Source: Fidelibacterota bacterium SCGC AAA003-L08
Lineage (GTDB): Bacteria > Fidelibacterota > Marinisomatia > SCGC-AAA003-L08 > D37C17
Direction: 5' to 3'
Length of the DNA stretch: 10,520 nt
NCBI GenBank assembly: GCA_000405805.1
Contig: ASPJ01000019.1
Span: 10,847 to 21,366 of the forward strand
The notes under the pieces are model-generated. The model did not search any database. It was given only the letters and a program-made list of their open reading frames with translations, and was not told where the DNA came from. The translations under genes were made by a program, and so were the position numbers. Positions 1-6,052 of the stretch are shown piece after piece. How positions within the stretch are numbered: position 1 is the first letter of the stretch; every line of letters begins with the position of its first letter.

Positions 1-135
1 TGAACCTCCCCAAGTATCACCTACGTATCCACAAATACTTAAAAATATTATTATTGCTGAAATAAATAAAACTACAGCCCATACTTCTTTACTGCGAATA
101 CTATTGTTAATTATTCTTTTTCTTTTTTTTGACAT
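1..135 (-). CDS. N-terminus of a membrane protein, probably FtsK/SpoIIIE DNA translocase (partial)
   Basis: Reading leftward from the ATG at 133-135, the frame stays open to the window edge, giving 45 residues. They begin with a lysine/arginine-rich stretch (MSKKRKR), followed by SKEVW and a hydrophobic segment at about residues 18-38, then a short GDTWGG turn. A basic cytoplasmic tail followed by a first transmembrane helix and a short turn is how FtsK/SpoIIIE translocases begin; these pump chromosome ends through the division septum. The ATP-motor and gamma domains that would prove it lie outside the window. The start lies two bases after the gcvT stop, so it is the last visible gene of the yebC-ruvC-ruvA-gcvT run. 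No Shine-Dalgarno is visible before the ATG, which points to translational coupling. It could be another basic-tailed membrane protein. That it is a real gene start is likely; the family is a moderate inference. Confidence 0.5.
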   Translation of the reverse strand, partial: MSKKRKRIINNSIRSKEVWAVVLFISAIIIFLSICGYVGDTWGGS

Positions 136-137
136 AG

Positions 138-1211
138 TTAATCTAATAATGATGTATTTTTTATAAATGGTGGACGAATTACTTCAGCCCTTACTTGTTT
201 ATCTCTAATAATAATATCTATCTCACTACCAATTTTTGAATATTGAGATTCTATATAACCTAATCCAATCCCAGATTTTAATATGAATGATTGGGTCCCG
301 CTAGTCACAGAGCCTATCTGTTCTCCTTTAAATTGTATTTCATAATCATGCCTAGGAATCCCCTTATCTAACATCCTGAACGCTACTAATCTAGAATTAT
401 TGTTTGAATTAATCATGCTTTCTTTACCTATAAAAGTATTTTTGTTGATTGCAGTTATCCATGATAATCCTGCTTCTATTGGATTAGTATTTTCATTAAT
501 ATCATTACCATATAAACAATATTTCATTTCTATTCGCAGTATATCTCTAGAAGCCAATCCACATGGTTCTACCCCTATATCAATAAGTTTATCCCAAATT
601 TTAATTATACTTTCATGTGGACCGTAAAGTTCAAAACCCAATTCACCCGTATAGCCAGTTCTACTCAACATAACACTCTCATCTAATATATTAGTATCTG
701 TATATGAATAAAATTTAATATATAAATCTGCATTAGTAATCTCTGAAAGTATTTTTCTGCTATCCGGACCTTGCACAGCTATCAATGAAGTATCTGAAGA
801 TTGATTTTTAATCTGAACATTATCAATTATATTATTATACAACCATTCCAAATTTTTATCAATATTGCCAGCATTAACTACCATATAATATCCATTTGGC
901 TTTTTGTACAGAATCAAATCATCAATTATACCGCCATCAGTATTACACATAGCTGAATACTGAGCATCATAGACTTTGAGTTTAGAAACATCATTAATAG
1001 TTACATTTTGTAGAAATTTATTTGCTTTATCTCCACTAATAAAAAATTGTCCCATATGAGAAACATCAAATATTCCACATTTACTTCTAACTACATTATA
1101 TTCATGTAAGATACCTTTTGCATAATTTACTGGCATATCAAAACCTGAGAATGGGATTATTTTAGCGTTTAAATCTAAATGTCTATTATATAGGCTGGTT
1201 CTTTGTGTCAT
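138..1211 (-). CDS. gcvT: Aminomethyltransferase, glycine cleavage system T protein
   Basis: GcvT takes the aminomethyl group carried on lipoyl-GcvH and transfers its one-carbon unit to tetrahydrofolate, releasing ammonia. The 357-residue length is normal for the family. Visible signatures are the N-terminal substrate-binding part (HMGQ near residue 52), GGIIDDLI at 93-100 containing the catalytic aspartate, SRTGYTGELGFE at 183-194, the block from RDILRIEM at 222-229 to YGNDI at 233-237, and the C-terminal beta-barrel domain with SVTSGTQS and IGLGYI at 301-320. The ATG touches the ruvA stop with no gap and has no Shine-Dalgarno, so it is probably translated by coupling from ruvA. No glycine riboswitch can fit at this junction. 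Its partners gcvH and gcvP are not in the window. It is intact. Confidence 0.97.
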   Translation of the reverse strand: MTQRTSLYNRHLDLNAKIIPFSGFDMPVNYAKGILHEYNVVRSKCGIFDVSHMGQFFISGDKANKFLQNVTINDVSKLKVYDAQYSAMCNTDGGIIDDLILYKKPNGYYMVVNAGNIDKNLEWLYNNIIDNVQIKNQSSDTSLIAVQGPDSRKILSEITNADLYIKFYSYTDTNILDESVMLSRTGYTGELGFELYGPHESIIKIWDKLIDIGVEPCGLASRDILRIEMKYCLYGNDINENTNPIEAGLSWITAINKNTFIGKESMINSNNNSRLVAFRMLDKGIPRHDYEIQFKGEQIGSVTSGTQSFILKSGIGLGYIESQYSKIGSEIDIIIRDKQVRAEVIRPPFIKNTSLLD

Positions 1212-1805
1212 TTATTTTTTTAATAATTTCAATGATTCTTTTATAATATCCTCAGTAGATAAATTATTATTTTTATTTATAATTTTACTTAAGCATTTAT
1301 TAATTTCATTATGGTTGAAACCTAATGATTTTAATGCATTATATGTATCCCTATAAGATTCATTCTCTTGATTACTTTCTATTGGCATATCATTATCTGA
1401 ATAATTGCTAAATTTATCTTTTAACTCTACGATTATTCTTCTGGCTGTTTTTGGACCTATACCAGGCAATGAACTTAACATTTCAACTTCACCTGCAATT
1501 AGACGTCTTTTAAATTCATTAGGTGATACCGATGAAAGTAAATTTATTGCTGTTTTTGGACCTATACCTGATATACCTATTAACATTAAAAATAATTCTT
1601 TTTCTGTTTTTTGAGAAAATGCATATAAACTTTGATTATTCTCTGATATTTGATGGTATATTAAAATGGATATATTTTTATTTAATTTTGGCAAATCATC
1701 ATATGTATTATTTGATATATAGCATAAATATCCTACTCCATTTATATCAATAATAATATCAGATGGATTTTTATCAATTAATTTTCCACGCAGATTAACT
1801 ATCAT
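1212..1805 (-). CDS. ruvA: Holliday junction branch migration protein RuvA
   Basis: RuvA binds four-way DNA junctions as a tetramer and recruits the RuvB motor for branch migration during recombination and fork repair. The 197-residue protein shows the three classic parts: an OB-fold domain starting MIVNLRGKL and containing INGVGYLCYI (21-30), a central pair of helix-hairpin-helix motifs (GISGIGPK at 77-84 and LPGIGPKTARR at 113-123), and a C-terminal three-helix domain at about 150-197 (NALKSLGFNHNEI) that contacts RuvB. A Lys/Asn/Ser-rich linker at about 132-150 separates the last two. Its ATG overlaps the ruvC stop in an ATGA arrangement, implying translational coupling. The gene is complete and ordinary. 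RuvB, usually its neighbour in proteobacteria, does not follow. Confidence 0.97.
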   Translation of the reverse strand: MIVNLRGKLIDKNPSDIIIDINGVGYLCYISNNTYDDLPKLNKNISILIYHQISENNQSLYAFSQKTEKELFLMLIGISGIGPKTAINLLSSVSPNEFKRRLIAGEVEMLSSLPGIGPKTARRIIVELKDKFSNYSDNDMPIESNQENESYRDTYNALKSLGFNHNEINKCLSKIINKNNNLSTEDIIKESLKLLKK

Positions 1806-2281
1806 AATTCATTTACTCTGAATTGTTGAAAATGACATATTGCAACACCTAAGGCATCAGAAGCATCTAATCCAATATTATTATCAATATTTAATATTGA
1901 TGTCACCATAAATTTAACTTGTTCTTTATTTGCATTGCCATTACCTGTGACTGATTGTTTTATTTTTTTTGCAGAATATTCAAAAATAGTTATATTTTCT
2001 AACGCTGCAGAAACCATAGCGGCACCTCTTGCCTGCCCTAACAATAATGCTGATTTAAAATTTTTACCGTAAAAAACTTCTTCAATACAGACAATAGTAG
2101 GGTTATACTCTTTAATAATTTTAGATACATCTTGAAAAATAGTTAATAATCTTTTTTCTAATTTATCCTTTAATTTTGGTTTTATAATGCCATAATCGAT
2201 TACTTTTAAGTTCTCATTTTGAACATCTATTATTCCAAAACCAGTTTTAGTTAACCCTGGATCAATACCTAAAATTCTCAT
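1802..2281 (-). CDS. ruvC: Crossover junction endodeoxyribonuclease RuvC
   Basis: RuvC is the dimeric RNase H-fold resolvase that makes paired nicks in Holliday junctions. The 159-residue protein has all four expected acidic metal ligands: D7 in GIDPG, E67 in CIEE, and D139 and D142 in LDASDALG. GQARGAAM at 83-90 and TGNGNANKEQV at 112-122 are further family signatures. It sits between yebC (its ATG directly follows the yebC TAA) and ruvA (four-base ATGA overlap), the common yebC-ruvC-ruvA order. No Shine-Dalgarno is visible before the start; coupling to yebC is likely. The TGA stop shows that TGA is a stop codon in this genome. Confidence 0.97.
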   Translation of the reverse strand: MRILGIDPGLTKTGFGIIDVQNENLKVIDYGIIKPKLKDKLEKRLLTIFQDVSKIIKEYNPTIVCIEEVFYGKNFKSALLLGQARGAAMVSAALENITIFEYSAKKIKQSVTGNGNANKEQVKFMVTSILNIDNNIGLDASDALGVAICHFQQFRVNEL

Positions 2282-3028
2282 TTAGGCAACATTGTTTAAA
2301 TCTTTATCATCAATATCAAAATTAGAATAAACTTTCTGCACATCTTCATGGCTTTCAAGAAGATTTAATAATTCCAAAAGTTGATTCGCATCATTCCCTG
2401 AAACTTTAACTGTATTATTTGGGACAAGACTAATCGAACCTTCGATTTTTATTTTATTTTTTTCTAATTCTATACTTGTTGAATCAAATTTTTCTGGAGA
2501 AACTATAATGCAATAGTAATCTGGATTATCAAGGTCGATATCTTCAACTTCTAATTCTAATATAGATTCTAAAAATAATTCTTCATCTACTAAGTTTTTT
2601 TCAACTAAAATTTCTCCTTTTTTTTCAAAAACCCAACTTACACAACCTGATTCTCCTAAATTACCTCCATTCTTAGACATAATATGCTTAATATCTGGGA
2701 ACGTCCTGTTCTTATTGTCTGTCATAATTTCCATCATAATTGCAACTCCATTAGGACCATATCCTTCATATAAATAATTTTCATATTTAAACCCGGGGAG
2801 ATTACCAGTACCCTTATTTATCGCTCTATCAATATTAGCTGATGGCATATTTGATTCTTTTGCTTTTTTAACAACTAATCTTAATGATGAATTCATTTCG
2901 ATATCTCCACCACCTTCTCGAGCTGCAAGAGTAATATCTTTTGATAATCTTGTAAAAAGTATTCCTCTTTTTGCATCTGCCGCACCTTTTTTACGCTTAA
3001 TAGTCGACCATTTACTATGTCCAGACAT
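2282..3028 (-). CDS. yebC: YebC/PmpR family protein (translation/transcription regulatory factor)
   Basis: The start MSGHSKWSTIKRKKG is diagnostic for the YebC/PmpR (TACO1) family, as are YEGYGPNGVA at 87-96, NKNRT at 105-109, GGNLGESG at 121-128 and WVFEKKG at 132-138. Length, 248 residues, is typical. Members have been described as DNA-binding transcription regulators and, more recently, as ribosome-associated factors that relieve stalling at proline-rich stretches; which applies here cannot be read from the sequence. It is the first gene of the yebC-ruvC-ruvA-gcvT run and has its own Shine-Dalgarno (TTTAGGA on the minus strand, plus coordinates 3033-3039), four bases before the ATG. The intergenic region to its right is shared with a divergent plus-strand gene. 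Confidence 0.96.
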   Translation of the reverse strand: MSGHSKWSTIKRKKGAADAKRGILFTRLSKDITLAAREGGGDIEMNSSLRLVVKKAKESNMPSANIDRAINKGTGNLPGFKYENYLYEGYGPNGVAIMMEIMTDNKNRTFPDIKHIMSKNGGNLGESGCVSWVFEKKGEILVEKNLVDEELFLESILELEVEDIDLDNPDYYCIIVSPEKFDSTSIELEKNKIKIEGSISLVPNNTVKVSGNDANQLLELLNLLESHEDVQKVYSNFDIDDKDLNNVA

Positions 3029-3172
3029 ATTATCCTAAATTGATTTTATTTATTATTACCTGCCTATAATTTAGCTGATATAGTATTTAATAAAAATTAT
3101 AATATTTTTGGAACATAGTTAAAATTACTATTGTTTAAATATATAAATAACTAATTCAGAAAGGAAAACAAG
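3029..3172. promoter_or_regulatory. Divergent intergenic region with promoters for yebC (left) and an exported protein (right)
   Basis: This is the only divergent junction in the window, so it must hold start signals in both directions. On the plus strand a perfect TATAAT at 3098-3103 is preceded at a 17-base spacing by CTGATA (3075-3080), a 4/6 match to the sigma-70 -35 box. A second TATAAT lies at 3065-3070. For yebC, TATAAT also reads on the minus strand across 3096-3101, but I see no convincing -35 for it. The stretch 3092-3109 is an imperfect AT palindrome. In DNA this AT-rich, TATAAT matches arise by chance, so the individual boxes are weak; the existence of a promoter region rests mainly on the divergent layout. 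Confidence 0.45.
3160..3165 (+). promoter_or_regulatory. Ribosome-binding site of the unknown exported-protein gene
   Basis: AAAGGA is placed seven bases before the ATG at 3173. It is one of the best Shine-Dalgarno matches in the window and supports both this start and the reality of the otherwise unrecognised gene. Confidence 0.8.
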
Positions 3173-3583
3173 ATGAAAGAAAAAATAACACTATTTATAG
3201 CACTGTCATTTGTCCTTAGCTTGACGGTTTATAAAACATATACTCAAAATGATATTAACCCTGAAGATGGATTGTCCAATAACTCTTTAGATATCAATGA
3301 ACATAACTTGATTCAGTCTAATACTGAACCAGATCTGTTATTAAATAATATAATCAATTATACGGATTCTGAAAAATCTAGAGCTCAAAAATATATAGAT
3401 AAAAATTGGGCTCCTGATGAAACAATAAATGAAATCGCATATAGAGATTTAGGTGGTGAGTATACTAATTACTGGGGTGATAAAATCCAAGTTGCAATAA
3501 AAACAAACGTAAAAGAAGTTCAATTAAACAATAAAGAAGTCGTTGATTTAACAAAAGAAAAAATAGGCTTAGTGCAGAACTAA
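3173..3583 (+). CDS. Unknown small exported or membrane-anchored protein
   Basis: I do not recognise this 136-residue protein. It begins with two lysines (MKEK) and a hydrophobic run at about residues 5-21, then turns polar at YTQND, so it looks like a signal peptide or an N-terminal membrane anchor. No lipobox cysteine is present; the protein contains no cysteine at all. Residues 25-60 are Asn/Asp/Ser-rich and probably flexible. Residues 65-105 look more ordered (SRAQKYIDKNWAPDETI, then RDLGGEYTNYWGD), and the tail is charged, with alternating Lys and hydrophobic residues that could form strands or a helix. It is the only plus-strand gene, flanked by a divergent promoter region, a good Shine-Dalgarno and a hairpin terminator, so it is probably its own transcription unit. 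No functional assignment is justified. Confidence 0.8.
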   Translation: MKEKITLFIALSFVLSLTVYKTYTQNDINPEDGLSNNSLDINEHNLIQSNTEPDLLLNNIINYTDSEKSRAQKYIDKNWAPDETINEIAYRDLGGEYTNYWGDKIQVAIKTNVKEVQLNNKEVVDLTKEKIGLVQN

Positions 3584-3588
3584 ATCTA

Positions 3589-3629
3589 AATAAGTAAGGG
3601 GTTAAGTGCGCGCCAATCCCTTATTTATT
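3589..3629. terminator. Strong hairpin, probable bidirectional terminator between convergent genes
   Basis: Bases 3589-3603 pair with 3615-3629 in a 15-base-pair stem (two G-T wobbles on the plus strand) closed by an 11-base loop. The loop contains GCGCGC at 3608-3613, unusually GC-rich for this region. The hairpin starts five bases after the stop of the plus-strand exported-protein gene and ends six bases before the tatA stop on the minus strand, so it can end transcription from both sides. The 3' flanks are AT-rich but lack a long uninterrupted T run, so termination strength is an inference. Confidence 0.8.
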
Positions 3630-3635
3630 ATAGTG

Positions 3636-3785
3636 TTAATCAATAGAATTGATTGTTTTTTTAAACTCTTTTAATCCTTGAGCTATAGTTTTAGCTAGTT
3701 CAGGAAGTCTCTCTATTCCAAAGATGAGGATGATAGCTAAGAAGATAATAGCTAATTCAAATGGACCTATAGATGCAATAAGCAT
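3636..3785 (-). CDS. tatA: Twin-arginine translocase subunit TatA/TatE family, very short (49 residues)
   Basis: TatA forms the variable-size pore of the Tat pathway, which exports folded proteins. The sequence shows the family architecture: a short N-terminus, a transmembrane helix (about residues 6-22, IGPFELAIIFLAIILI), the hinge FGIERLPELA equivalent to the canonical FGPKKLPELA, and an amphipathic helix (AKTIAQGLKEFKKTI). It ends four residues later, with no acidic C-terminal tail; E. coli TatA has 89 residues. I chose the ATG at 3783-3785 because it gives the usual few residues before the helix and lies eight bases after the preceding stop. A TTG at 3819-3821 would add 12 residues but would overlap the upstream gene. 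No tatC or tatB is visible. It is the last gene of the purS-purQ operon, before the terminator hairpin. Confidence 0.9.
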   Translation of the reverse strand: MLIASIGPFELAIIFLAIILIFGIERLPELAKTIAQGLKEFKKTINSID

Positions 3786-3793
3786 AGTATACT

Positions 3794-4078
3794 TTATTTG
3801 AAATACCTTAGAAAATACCAAGATATAAATAAACCCATTAAACTACATACACTAATTACAACTTCAAATCCTGTAGTAATTATTATAATCCCTAGCTCAA
3901 GGGGAAATGGGTCCCATCCAATCTCAATGCTTTTCTCAAAAAATTGTTCTACTACCGTTCCATCTGGCAAAATATCTACAAGTATTTTCCCGATCATACT
4001 GCCAATTATCAGCCCAAAAAATAGGATTAGAAATATAAATCTTACTGATCTTTTATTAGTAGCTTCGAACCTATCCAT
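3794..4078 (-). CDS. Small two-helix membrane protein, DUF4321-like
   Basis: This 94-residue protein has a basic N-terminus, a transmembrane helix at about 13-33 containing GLIIGSMIGKIL, a short loop with LPDG and FFEKS, then GWDPFPLELG leading into a second helix (about 62-88, with TTGFEV and GLFISWY). The pattern of a glycine-rich first helix with GS.IG, a loop with FF and G.DPF.L.LG, and a T.GF-containing second helix agrees with my recollection of the DUF4321 family of uncharacterised small membrane proteins. No function is known to me for that family. The start is two bases after the purQ stop, so it belongs to the purine operon, upstream of tatA. Adjacency to tatA suggests a membrane or envelope role, but this is weak evidence. 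Confidence 0.78.
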   Translation of the reverse strand: MDRFEATNKRSVRFIFLILFFGLIIGSMIGKILVDILPDGTVVEQFFEKSIEIGWDPFPLELGIIIITTGFEVVISVCSLMGLFISWYFLRYFK

Positions 4079-4080
4079 AT

Positions 4081-4746
4081 TTACAATGAACCTATCATAG
4101 ATTTAAAAATGCCTATTCCTTGATCTGACCCTAGAATTTTCTCACATGCTCTTTCTGGATGAGGCATCATTCCTAGAACATTTTTTTCTTTATTTAAAAT
4201 TCCAGCTATATTAGCTATAGAACCATTTAAATTGTGACTATTCGAATATTTAAATGCAATACAATCGTTATCTTTAAGCTGTTTTAAAGTATCCTTGTCT
4301 GTTTGATAATTCCCTTCACCATGAGCTATAGGCATTGATATTGAATCACCATTTTTATAATTTTTGGTAAATAATGAATTATTTGTCTCTATATCTAAAG
4401 AAACCATTTTACTTATAAACTTAGTATTCTTATTCTTAATTAATGCACCCGGAAGCATCCCTGCTTCAATTAATATTTGAAACCCATTACAAATTCCAAT
4501 AATAGGGATACCTTTTTTAGAACATCTTATAACTTCTTTCATTATAGGAGAATACTTGGCAATTGCACCGGTTCTAAGATAATCTCCATATGAAAAACCA
4601 CCAGGAAGGAGTATAGCATTATAATTTTCTAGAGAACTTTCCTTATGCCAGATAAAATTCACTTCTACTCCTAAAATTTTATTGAGTGCATAATAAGCAT
4701 CATGGTCGCAATTTGATCCAGGAAATACAATAACTGCAAACTTCAT
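4081..4746 (-). CDS. purQ: Phosphoribosylformylglycinamidine synthase glutaminase subunit PurQ
   Basis: PurQ hydrolyses glutamine and passes ammonia to PurL, which converts FGAR to FGAM in de novo purine synthesis. The 221-residue protein is a class I glutamine amidotransferase: PGSNCDHDA at 9-17, LPGGFSYGDYLR at 47-58, the nucleophile C86 in GICNGFQ, and the catalytic His/Glu pair H196 and E198 in MMPHPERA. It is the free-standing small subunit, as in Bacillus-type enzymes, not the fused large PurL of E. coli. Its ATG overlaps the purS stop (ATGA), fitting the stoichiometric PurS-PurQ-PurL complex. PurL is not in this window. Confidence 0.97.
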   Translation of the reverse strand: MKFAVIVFPGSNCDHDAYYALNKILGVEVNFIWHKESSLENYNAILLPGGFSYGDYLRTGAIAKYSPIMKEVIRCSKKGIPIIGICNGFQILIEAGMLPGALIKNKNTKFISKMVSLDIETNNSLFTKNYKNGDSISMPIAHGEGNYQTDKDTLKQLKDNDCIAFKYSNSHNLNGSIANIAGILNKEKNVLGMMPHPERACEKILGSDQGIGIFKSMIGSL

Positions 4747-4991
4747 AACTCTTCAACTATCTCAAATGTATAAGATTCAGTATTAGGATTTGCTAATAAT
4801 TTTCTACAAGATTTCTCTGTTATGGAGTCGGCATCATTTTTTGATATATTATTAAAATCCATTTCAATATATTTGCCTATTGTAACGCAAGATATATTTT
4901 TCAAATCCATTGATTCTAAAGCATTATGAACAGTTTTTCCCTGAGGATCTAAAATACCTTCTTTATATTTAATATATATTTTTGCCTTCAT
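4743..4991 (-). CDS. purS: Phosphoribosylformylglycinamidine synthase subunit PurS
   Basis: PurS is the small dimeric adaptor that brings PurQ and small-type PurL together for FGAM synthesis. At 82 residues it has the normal family size and motifs: a first strand (KIYIKYKEGILDPQG), IGKYIEMD at 38-45, and LLANPNTESYTFEI at 65-78. It begins a new sub-block after a 116-base leader and has a good Shine-Dalgarno, AAAGGA on the minus strand (plus coordinates 4997-5002), five bases before the ATG. It overlaps purQ by four bases. Confidence 0.96.
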   Translation of the reverse strand: MKAKIYIKYKEGILDPQGKTVHNALESMDLKNISCVTIGKYIEMDFNNISKNDADSITEKSCRKLLANPNTESYTFEIVEEL

Positions 4992-5107
4992 GATTTTCCT
5001 TTTATTTAAGGTAAATAGGATTTGCTAATTTAATAAAAAATTATAGTTAAGACACATATTAAAGAACTTAAAAATAAATATGAAAAAATAATATTGAATG
5101 AGATTAT
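4992..5107 (-). promoter_or_regulatory. purS leader: possible promoter and weak purC terminator
   Basis: This is the only sizeable gap among the minus-strand genes. On the minus strand it holds a TATAAT at plus coordinates 5040-5045, with no convincing -35 box at the usual spacing. Next to the purC stop, a six-base AT-only stem (5087-5092 with 5103-5108) is followed by six Ts, at best a weak terminator. I see none of the conserved elements of a purine riboswitch. The region may carry an internal purSQ promoter or simply be spacer within one long transcript. Confidence 0.35.
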
Positions 5108-6052
5108 TTATATTTTATAACCGTATTTATCTAAATTATTAATTACTCTTTTTTCAACATCACCAGTTTCTGGAATAAACTCTTTACCCAATAATACATT
5201 ATACAATTCCATATAATGTTTAGCTAGTTTAATTCGGATTTCATCAGATAATTTAGGAGGAGTACCCTCCCCCGAGAATCCTTGATCTATTAACCACTGT
5301 CTGATATTTTCCTTATCCAACATTTTTTGAGATTTCCCAATATCAAATCTACTCTGATATTCATTCTTTACCCAAAATCTACTTGAATCTGGAGTATGTA
5401 TTTCATCTATTACTATCAATTCACCGTTAACTAATCCAAATTCATATTTAGTATCAACTAAAATTAATCCCTGCTTATCTGCCCATTTTTTACCTTCATT
5501 AAATAATTGTAAAGCATATTCTTCTGCTTTTAAATAAATATCCCTATCAACCAAACCCTTCATAATTTCATCTCTAGATATGGGTTCATCATGCAATCCA
5601 TATTCAGCCTTTGTTGAAGGTGTAAGTATTGGCTCGTCAAATTTTTGATCTTTCTTCAATCCGTCTGGCAAATTAAATCCATACTGACCATTTATTCCAC
5701 TCGAATATTCTCTCCACAAACTCCCAGTTATATAATTTCGGACTATCACTTCTACTGGTAGTGTTTTTGCTTTTTTTGCAATTAATACTTGGGGGTCAGG
5801 ATAATCTATAATATGATTTGGAACAATATGCTTTGTTCTTTCAAACCAAAAATTTGCAATCTCTGTTAATATTTGACCTTTAAATGGAATAGTCCCTAAA
5901 ACATGATCAAAAGCAGATACCCTATCAGAAGTTATCATGATAATTTTATCCCCATCATAGTAATTATCTCGAACCTTTCCCTTATAATGCTCTCCTAAAG
6001 AGCTATGCTCGAATTTCTGCAACGTTAAATCTAATTGATCTTTCATATTCAT
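5108..6052 (-). CDS. purC: Phosphoribosylaminoimidazole-succinocarboxamide (SAICAR) synthase
   Basis: PurC joins aspartate to CAIR using ATP to give SAICAR, the substrate of PurB. The 314-residue protein has GKVRD at 25-29 (ATP loop), SDRVSAFD at 42-49, VRNYITGSLWREY at 104-116, LVDTKYEFG at 198-206 and DEIHTPDSSRFW at 216-227. It is the long form of the family, as in yeast Ade1 (about 300 residues), rather than the roughly 240-residue form of E. coli or Bacillus; it carries extra sequence at about 117-160 and a longer C-terminus. The start shares one base with the purB stop (TAATG), and a Shine-Dalgarno (TTAGGA, plus coordinates 6061-6066) lies eight bases upstream inside purB. An alternative ATG two codons later (6044-6046) is possible. 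Confidence 0.97.
   Translation of the reverse strand: MNMKDQLDLTLQKFEHSSLGEHYKGKVRDNYYDGDKIIMITSDRVSAFDHVLGTIPFKGQILTEIANFWFERTKHIVPNHIIDYPDPQVLIAKKAKTLPVEVIVRNYITGSLWREYSSGINGQYGFNLPDGLKKDQKFDEPILTPSTKAEYGLHDEPISRDEIMKGLVDRDIYLKAEEYALQLFNEGKKWADKQGLILVDTKYEFGLVNGELIVIDEIHTPDSSRFWVKNEYQSRFDIGKSQKMLDKENIRQWLIDQGFSGEGTPPKLSDEIRIKLAKHYMELYNVLLGKEFIPETGDVEKRVINNLDKYGYKI

Noticed and set aside
400..627. Plus-strand open frame of 75 codons
   Set aside because: It lies wholly antisense to gcvT, which has full family motifs; no Shine-Dalgarno and no recognisable protein.
1195..1230. Glycine riboswitch before gcvT
   Set aside because: gcvT starts immediately after the ruvA stop, leaving no room for a leader, and no such elements are visible.
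1405..1753. Two overlapping plus-strand open frames
   Set aside because: Antisense to ruvA. The repeated 'FGPIP' in one is the reverse reading of the two helix-hairpin-helix motifs of RuvA.
3786..3821. TTG start extending tatA by 12 residues
   Set aside because: It would overlap the upstream gene and place a polar stretch before the short N-terminus typical of TatA; the ATG at 3783-3785 fits the family better.
3798..4100. Plus-strand open frame of 100 codons
   Set aside because: Antisense to the DUF4321-like gene, which has sensible membrane helices and tight operon spacing; the antisense translation lacks protein-like features.
4992..5107. Purine riboswitch before purS
   Set aside because: The leader is almost entirely A/T with no three-way-junction stems or conserved core that I can find.
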